Under the pieces are notes generated by a model that saw only the letters and a list, made by a program, of their open reading frames with translations, made no database searches and was not told where the DNA came from. A stretch of DNA of 9,213 bases, from positions 1-9,213 of the forward strand of contig NZ_AEPF01000079.1 in NCBI RefSeq assembly GCF_000193735.1. The letters run 5' to 3'. The stretch comes from Neisseria sicca 4320. Lineage in GTDB: Bacteria > Pseudomonadota > Gammaproteobacteria > Burkholderiales > Neisseriaceae. Of this stretch, positions 5,564 through 9,213 are shown in pieces. Position numbers and translations under genes: made by a program. Positions within the stretch are counted from its first letter, which is position 1; every line of letters starts with the position of its first letter.

Positions 5564-7558
5564 ATGTCCCGAATCGCCGCCCTGCCCGACCACCTCGTCA
5601 ACCAAATCGCCGCCGGCGAAGTGGTCGAACGCCCCGCTAACGCCCTCAAAGAAATCGTCGAAAACAGCATAGATGCAGGCGCGACGGCGATTGAAGTCGA
5701 GCTGGCAGGCGGCGGCATCCGCCTCATCCGCGTCAGCGACAACGGCGGCGGTATCCACCCCGACGACATCGAACTCGCGCTCCACCGCCACGCCACCAGC
5801 AAAATCAAAACCTTAAACGACTTGGAACACGTCGCCAGCATGGGCTTTCGCGGCGAAGGCTTGGCAAGCATCGCCTCCGTCAGCCGCCTGACCCTGACCA
5901 GCCGCCAAGACGGCAGCACGCATGCGACCCAAGTCAAAGCCGAAGACGGCAAACTCAGCAGCCCCACCGCCGCCGCCCACCCCGTCGGCACCACCATCGA
6001 AGCCGCCGAACTCTTCTTCAACACTCCCGCGCGGCGCAAGTTCCTCAAATCCGAAAACACCGAATACGCCCACTGCGCCACCATGCTCGAACGCCTCGCA
6101 CTGGCGCATCCGCACATCGCCTTCTCGCTCAAACGCGACGGCAAACAAGTGTTCAAATTCCCCGCCCAAAGCCTGCACGAACGCATAGCCGCCATCGTCG
6201 GCGAAGACTTTCAGGCGGCATCCTTAGAAATCGACAGCGGCAACGGCGCGCTGCGGCTCTACGGCGCCATCGCCAAACCCACCTTCGCCAAAGGCAAAAC
6301 CGACAAACAATACTGCTTCGTCAACCACCGCTTCGTGCGCGATAAAGTCATGCTCCACGCCGTCAAACAGGCATACCGCGACGTGTTGCACAACGCCCTC
6401 ACCCCCGCCTTCGTCCTCTTCCTCGACCTGCCGCCCGAAGCCGTGGACGTCAACGTCCACCCCACCAAAACCGAAATCCGCTTCCGCGACAGCCAGCAGG
6501 TGCACCAACTCGTGTTCCACACCCTCAACAAAGCCCTCGCCGACACCCGCGCCGACTTGACCGAAAGCGTCGGCAACGCAGGCGAAGTGTTGCACGAAAT
6601 CACAGGTATCCGTCCCGCGGCAACGTCGTCTGAAAACGAGCCTAACGGGTTCCACCCAAACCCGACCACGTCGTCTGAAAACATCTTCGCCGCCACACCA
6701 AATACACACGTTTCCGAACCGCGCAGCGCCTTCAGTTCAGGCAAAACCGCCCCCATGCCCTATCAGGCAGCACGCGCGCCGCAGCAGCGCAGCCTATCCC
6801 TGCGCGAAAGCCGCGCCGCCCTCAACACCTACGCCGAACTCTTCAAAAACACCGCAGCCGACGAAGCAGACATCGAATTGGCACAATTCGAACAAGCCCG
6901 CTTCGGCAGCACATCCGCCACGTCGTCTGAAATCCCCGCACACACCTTTTCAGACGACCCCAAACCCGAACTGCCACCGCTCGGCTTCGCCATCGCCCAA
7001 CTATTAGGCATCTACATCCTCGCCCAAGCCGAAGACAGCCTGCTGCTCATCGACATGCACGCCGCCGCCGAACGCGTCAACTACGAAAAAATGAAACGCC
7101 AGCGGCAGGAAAACGGCAACCTGCAAAGCCAACGCCTGCTCATCCCCGTTACCTTCGCCGCCTCCCACGAAGAATGCGCCGCCCTCGCCGACCATACCGA
7201 CACGCTGGCAGGCTTCGGGCTGGAATTGTCCGACATGGGCGGCAACACCCTCGCCGTCCGCGCCGTCCCCGCCATGCTCGGCAAAGCCGACGTCGTCTCG
7301 CTCGCCAAAGACGTATTGGGCGAACTCGCCCAAGTCGGCAGCAGCCAAACCATCGAAGAACACGAAAACCACATCCTCGCCACCATGTCCTGCCACGGCT
7401 CCGTCCGCGCCGGCCGCCAACTCACCCTGCCCGAAATGAACGCCCTCCTGCGCGACATGGAAAACACTCCGCGCAGCAACCAATGCAACCACGGCCGCCC
7501 GACCTGGGTGAAGCTGACGCTGAAAGAACTGGACGCACTGTTCTTACGCGGGCAATAA
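5564..7558 (+). CDS. mutL: DNA mismatch repair protein MutL (endonuclease type)
   Basis: MutL (664 residues) couples MutS mismatch recognition to strand incision and excision. The N-terminal GHKL ATPase (about 1-335) has ENSIDAGA (33-40), DNGGGI (59-64) and GFRGEGLASIASV (94-106). A Pro/Ser-rich linker (about 336-468) follows, then the dimerisation and nuclease domain (about 470-664). The latter carries the metal-binding endonuclease motif D497-MHA-AA-E503-RVNY-E508, C610-HGSVRAG and C641-NHGRP. These identify a nicking MutL, as expected in bacteria without MutH and as I recall reported for gonococcal MutL. The usual Q of DQHA is M498. The ATG at 5564 has GGAAG 6 bases upstream and begins the family's MSRIAALPDHLVNQIAAGEV. 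It has its own promoter and terminator, so it is probably monocistronic. The linker is partly encoded by DUS cores (6623-6960). Confidence 0.97.
   Translation: MSRIAALPDHLVNQIAAGEVVERPANALKEIVENSIDAGATAIEVELAGGGIRLIRVSDNGGGIHPDDIELALHRHATSKIKTLNDLEHVASMGFRGEGLASIASVSRLTLTSRQDGSTHATQVKAEDGKLSSPTAAAHPVGTTIEAAELFFNTPARRKFLKSENTEYAHCATMLERLALAHPHIAFSLKRDGKQVFKFPAQSLHERIAAIVGEDFQAASLEIDSGNGALRLYGAIAKPTFAKGKTDKQYCFVNHRFVRDKVMLHAVKQAYRDVLHNALTPAFVLFLDLPPEAVDVNVHPTKTEIRFRDSQQVHQLVFHTLNKALADTRADLTESVGNAGEVLHEITGIRPAATSSENEPNGFHPNPTTSSENIFAATPNTHVSEPRSAFSSGKTAPMPYQAARAPQQRSLSLRESRAALNTYAELFKNTAADEADIELAQFEQARFGSTSATSSEIPAHTFSDDPKPELPPLGFAIAQLLGIYILAQAEDSLLLIDMHAAAERVNYEKMKRQRQENGNLQSQRLLIPVTFAASHEECAALADHTDTLAGFGLELSDMGGNTLAVRAVPAMLGKADVVSLAKDVLGELAQVGSSQTIEEHENHILATMSCHGSVRAGRQLTLPEMNALLRDMENTPRSNQCNHGRPTWVKLTLKELDALFLRGQ
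6623..6960. repeat. Four near-DUS copies inside the mutL linker
   Basis: ACGTCGTCTGAA occurs at 6623-6634, 6668-6679 and 6920-6931, and TTCAGACGACCC (reverse orientation) at 6949-6960. Each keeps the 10-base core GTCGTCTGAA and differs from the 12-mer by one outer base. The forward copies are read in one frame as TSSEN or TSSEI; the reverse copy encodes FSDDP. The last two are inverted and 17 bp apart. Confidence 0.88.
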
Positions 7559-7572
7559 AGTTGGTGAAAAAC

Positions 7573-7614
7573 AAAGGTCGTCTGAAAACGGATTTAGGTT
7601 TTCAGATGACCTTT
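7573..7614 (+). terminator. DUS hairpin terminator of mutL
   Basis: AAAGGTCGTCTGAAAAC (7573-7589) pairs with GTTTTCAGATGACCTTT (7598-7614) around an 8-base loop. The left arm is an exact DUS. The right arm has one change (GATGAC for GACGAC) that keeps pairing as G-U in RNA but spoils the second uptake site. It begins 15 bp after the mutL stop and ends in TTTTGT. Confidence 0.85.
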
Positions 7615-7647
7615 TGTCTCGAATTCAATCAAAAAACCCAACCGTAG

Positions 7648-7664
7648 CGTGGGCTTTGCCCGCG
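7648..7664. repeat. Short GC hairpin (CGTGGGC-TTT-GCCCGCG)
   Basis: A 7-bp stem with one G-T pair surrounds a TTT loop. The sequence GTAGCGTGGGCTTTGCCC resembles a short intergenic repeat I associate with Neisseria genomes, but I cannot name its class with confidence. There is no T-run, so it is not a clear terminator. Confidence 0.4.
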
Positions 7665-7710
7665 AAACCACCGCCGATATAACTTTAAAAAATTCAAAAA
7701 AACTTACCTA

Positions 7711-7815
7711 TCGTCATTCCCGCGCAGGCAGGAATCCAGACCTCGGCATTTCGGAATGATTTCAAAGCTGCCACAACTTTAAACTTCCGGATTCCTGCCT
7801 GCGCGGGAATAACGA
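7711..7815. repeat. Inverted dRS3-like pair (Neisseria intergenic mosaic element)
   Basis: Two 27-bp arms (7711-7737 and 7789-7815) are reverse complements with one mismatch. Each contains a 20-bp dRS3-type unit, ATTCCC-N8-AGGAAT (7716-7735) and its inverse (7791-7810). The consensus is ATTCCC-N8-GGGAAT, so each has one base off at the same place. The 51 bp between would be the repeat-sequence (RS) unit. Such elements are typical Neisseria intergenic repeats and encode nothing. The rest of the 7559-7958 gap holds no gene that I can support. Confidence 0.75.
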
Positions 7816-7916
7816 CGATGGGTTAGTCATCCAGGGGCGAGAGTGAAGACAATATCCACACTTAACATTTAAACTTCCTGCCAAACAATCTCCAACGGAT
7901 AGCCCCATACAATACC

Positions 7917-7949
7917 AAAGGTCGTCTGAAACTTCTTCAGACGACCTTT
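7917..7949 (-). terminator. Inverted DUS pair, terminator of the cobB-like gene
   Basis: AAAGGTCGTCTGAA (7917-7930) and its exact reverse complement (7936-7949) form a 14-bp stem with a 5-base loop. Both arms hold exact DUS 12-mers. It begins 9 bp beyond the sirtuin stop. The minus-strand tail is only TTTGG, so termination may be moderate. Confidence 0.8.
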
Positions 7950-7958
7950 CCTTAATTC

Positions 7959-8639
7959 TCAAACCCGACCAATCAAATACTCCACCAATGCCGGCACGCC
8001 TTCTGCCGCGCGTTTTGGAATCACTTCGACATCCGCGCCCACGCCTTGCGGATTCGGGTCGACCAGATAGCGTTCTGCATCGGGCGGCGCGTAATGAATC
8101 AGCGAAGCCGCCGGATAAACCTGCATCGACGTGCCGACGATCATGACCACATCCGTATCGCGCATTTCCTCGACCGCCGCGTCAAACATCGGCACTTGCT
8201 CGCCGAAAAACACGATATGCGGGCGCATCAGATTGCCTTTGCTGTCGCGCACATCGTTGGTCTGCTCGCCGGTAAATTCGATGATTTCGTCTTCATCGAC
8301 GGTGCTGCGCAGTTTGTTCAGCTCGCCGTGCAGGTGCAATACTTTGCTGCTGCCCGCCTTCTCGTGCAGCGCGTCCACATTCTGCGTGATGATGCGCACA
8401 TCGTAATATTGCGCCAGCTTGACCAACGCCAGATGCGCGGCGTTCGGCTCGGCGGCATTTGCCTGAAGCCTGCGCTGGTTGTAGAAATCAATCACAAGGT
8501 TGGGATTACGCGCCAAGGCTTCGGGCGTGCAGACATCCGTCACCTTATGCCCTTCCCACAAACCGCCCGCATCGCGGAAAGTCAGCAACCCGCTGTCGGC
8601 GCTAATCCCGGCTCCGGTCAGGACAACGCATTTTTTCAT
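7959..8639 (-). CDS. cobB: Sir2 family NAD-dependent protein deacylase (CobB-like, lacks zinc cysteines)
   Basis: Sirtuins remove acyl groups from protein lysines, consuming NAD and releasing nicotinamide and O-acyl-ADP-ribose. This 226-residue protein has the NAD-binding GAGISADSGLLTFR (9-22), TQNVDALH (85-92), catalytic H104 in HLHGEL, RPHIVFFGE (139-147) and GTSMQVYPA (169-177). Y53 and R56 (FYNQR) match the pair that marks class III sirtuins, such as E. coli CobB, and favours succinyl or other acidic acyl groups. The small zinc-ribbon module (about 110-138) has no cysteine, where E. coli CobB has four, so no structural zinc is expected. The ATG at 8639 is fixed by AAGGAG (8649-8654 on the opposite strand) 9 bases upstream. 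A small membrane-protein gene ends 45 bp upstream on the same strand, so co-transcription is likely. Confidence 0.93.
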   Translation of the reverse strand: MKKCVVLTGAGISADSGLLTFRDAGGLWEGHKVTDVCTPEALARNPNLVIDFYNQRRLQANAAEPNAAHLALVKLAQYYDVRIITQNVDALHEKAGSSKVLHLHGELNKLRSTVDEDEIIEFTGEQTNDVRDSKGNLMRPHIVFFGEQVPMFDAAVEEMRDTDVVMIVGTSMQVYPAASLIHYAPPDAERYLVDPNPQGVGADVEVIPKRAAEGVPALVEYLIGRV

Positions 8640-8653
8640 TGTTCGGACTCCTT

Positions 8654-8665
8654 ATGTCGTCTGAA
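8654..8665 (+). repeat. Variant DUS (ATGTCGTCTGAA) next to the cobB ribosome binding site
   Basis: The 10-base core GTCGTCTGAA is intact, but it is preceded by AT, as in the meningococcal dialect, rather than AG. It touches the Shine-Dalgarno of the sirtuin gene (8649-8654) within the 45-bp gap between the two minus-strand genes. It has no inverted partner. Confidence 0.75.
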
Positions 8666-8684
8666 ACCCATATTGCCAAACGGC

Positions 8685-8885
8685 TCAATCGTCCGGATGA
8701 AAACGCGCGGCGGCACGCTCTTTGGCGGCGGTTTCCTTGTCTTTCAATTTCGTTCCCAGACCAAGGCGTTTTTCGTATTCCGATTGCGGCGTATCGTCAT
8801 CCTGCATACCGAATGCGCTGGCGTTGACCCAAAGCGCGAGAAGCGAAACGACAAAGGCGCAAAAACCTATGATGTACCAAAACAT
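8685..8885 (-). CDS. Small single-pass membrane protein, hypothetical
   Basis: This is a 66-residue protein starting MFWYIIGFCAFVVSLLALWV. Residues about 3-21 form one membrane helix, followed by a hydrophilic, charged tail rich in Lys, Glu and Ala and ending RFHPDD. I do not recognise a named family. The ATG at 8885 is chosen over the in-frame ATG at 8996 because AGGAAA (8890-8895, minus strand) lies just upstream and because the longer version would put an unlikely extra segment before the membrane helix. The next gene downstream is the sirtuin, 45 bp away, with no terminator between them. Composition resembles its neighbours. The function is unknown; it could be an envelope-associated accessory protein. 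Confidence 0.75.
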   Translation of the reverse strand: MFWYIIGFCAFVVSLLALWVNASAFGMQDDDTPQSEYEKRLGLGTKLKDKETAAKERAAARFHPDD

Positions 8886-8889
8886 TTGT

Positions 8890-8895
8890 TTTCCT
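8890..8895 (-). promoter_or_regulatory. Ribosome binding site deciding the start at 8885
   Basis: AGGAAA on the minus strand, with AGGA 6 bases from the ATG, supports initiation at 8885 rather than at the in-frame ATG 111 bases upstream, which has no comparable site. Confidence 0.7.
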
Positions 8896-9006
8896 GTATT
8901 TATGATGTGCAATAACGAAGGGCGCGATAATCGGGAATGAAACGGCAGATTGGAAAGGAGTAAATTCAAATAAGAAATACCTGCCGCGGCAATCACGGTA
9001 CAAATA

Positions 9007-9030
9007 TTTTCTATTTGAAGCCACTGTCAA
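9007..9030 (-). promoter_or_regulatory. Possible promoter for the small membrane protein and sirtuin unit
   Basis: On the minus strand there is a perfect TTGACA (9025-9030), but the best -10 at a plausible distance is only ATATTT or TATTTG (17-18 bp spacing). A second TTGACT lies at 9033-9038. The -35 is good and the -10 poor, so this is a tentative call. It implies a leader of more than 100 bases. Confidence 0.3.
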
Positions 9031-9087
9031 ACAGTCAAACTGCCTACCCGCCGCCTTTCATATAGCGGTTTGTAAAGATATGAAATG

Positions 9088-9108
9088 TATCACAAAGCCG
9101 ATGTGATA
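9088..9108. promoter_or_regulatory. Palindrome TATCACA-N7-TGTGATA, possible regulator site
   Basis: Perfect 7-base arms (9088-9094 and 9102-9108) flank 7 bases. The right arm runs into TATAAA, a -10-like box on the plus strand. The arms are in the opposite order to an E. coli CRP site (TGTGA-N6-TCACA), so I do not assign it to CRP. The stretch 8886-9213 contains no gene that I can support. Confidence 0.35.
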
Positions 9109-9163
9109 TAAATTCTCCCGCCTGATTCTTTCATTCGTTTACCTATTATCGGTTTAAAAGCCA

Positions 9164-9207
9164 AAAGGTCGTCTGAAAAGTTTTCATAACTTTTCTAGAC
9201 GACCTTT
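9164..9207. terminator. DUS hairpin with one decayed arm at the window end
   Basis: AAAGGTCGTCTGAAAAG (9164-9180) pairs with CTTTTC-T-AGACGACCTTT (9190-9207) apart from one bulged T. The left arm is an exact DUS (9166-9177). In the right arm an extra T breaks the 12-mer. It probably terminates a gene entering from beyond the right edge on the minus strand; that gene is not visible. Confidence 0.7.
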
Positions 9208-9213
9208 ACCTTT

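Noticed and set aside
6210..6221. TTCAGGCGGCAT in mutL, one base from the meningococcal DUS
   Set aside because: It is a single one-mismatch match of a different dialect within coding DNA encoding FQAA, so chance is the simplest explanation.
7762..7962. 66-residue minus-strand open frame between mutL and the sirtuin
   Set aside because: It runs through the dRS3 repeat and the DUS hairpin, has no ribosome binding site and shows no protein-like motif.
8886..8996. N-terminal extension of the small membrane protein to ATG 8996
   Set aside because: There is no ribosome binding site at 8996, while a good one precedes the ATG at 8885. The extension adds sequence unlike a natural N-terminus ahead of the membrane helix.

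Overview
The window is chromosomal DNA from a Neisseria species, most likely an oral commensal of the N. mucosa/sicca/macacae group. Three things support this. The gene content is typical housekeeping Neisseria. A DNA uptake sequence (DUS) of the AGGTCGTCTGAA dialect occurs 11 times as an exact 12-mer, instead of the ATGCCGTCTGAA of N. meningitidis and N. gonorrhoeae. Neisseria-specific small repeats are also present: Correia elements with TATAGTGGATTAA ends, and a dRS3-like pair. The genus call is very secure; the species group rests on the DUS dialect.

Layout. Positions 1-219 hold the end of a Correia element cut by the window edge and a strong terminator. The left half then carries four minus-strand genes: nlpD (LysM plus degenerate M23 lipoprotein), surE (5'-nucleotidase), htpX (membrane metalloprotease) and a DUF4230 membrane-anchored protein. 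A divergent intergenic region (3804-4128) holds a complete 107-bp Correia element, an inverted DUS pair and a sigma70-type promoter. It leads into the plus-strand genes: a RibB-type riboflavin enzyme preceded in frame by a phage-repressor-like helix-turn-helix domain, then mutL. A 400-bp convergent region (7559-7958) has two DUS hairpins and an inverted dRS3 pair. The right end has a probable two-gene minus-strand unit, a 66-residue membrane protein followed by a cobB-like sirtuin, and then 328 bp of non-coding sequence with a palindrome and another DUS hairpin.

Functional view. Most genes are housekeeping: cell separation (NlpD), nucleotide repair or salvage (SurE), membrane protein quality control (HtpX), riboflavin synthesis (RibB), mismatch repair (MutL) and protein deacylation (sirtuin). 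DUS pairs act as intrinsic terminators between most of them. Nothing looks like an island, prophage or defence system, and no RNA gene or CRISPR array was seen.

The points most worth a second look are: the HTH-RibB reading frame with an inverted repeat over its own promoter; the degenerate GTP cyclohydrolase II-like half of that protein; four DUS cores read as codons in the MutL linker; and a sirtuin lacking all zinc-binding cysteines.
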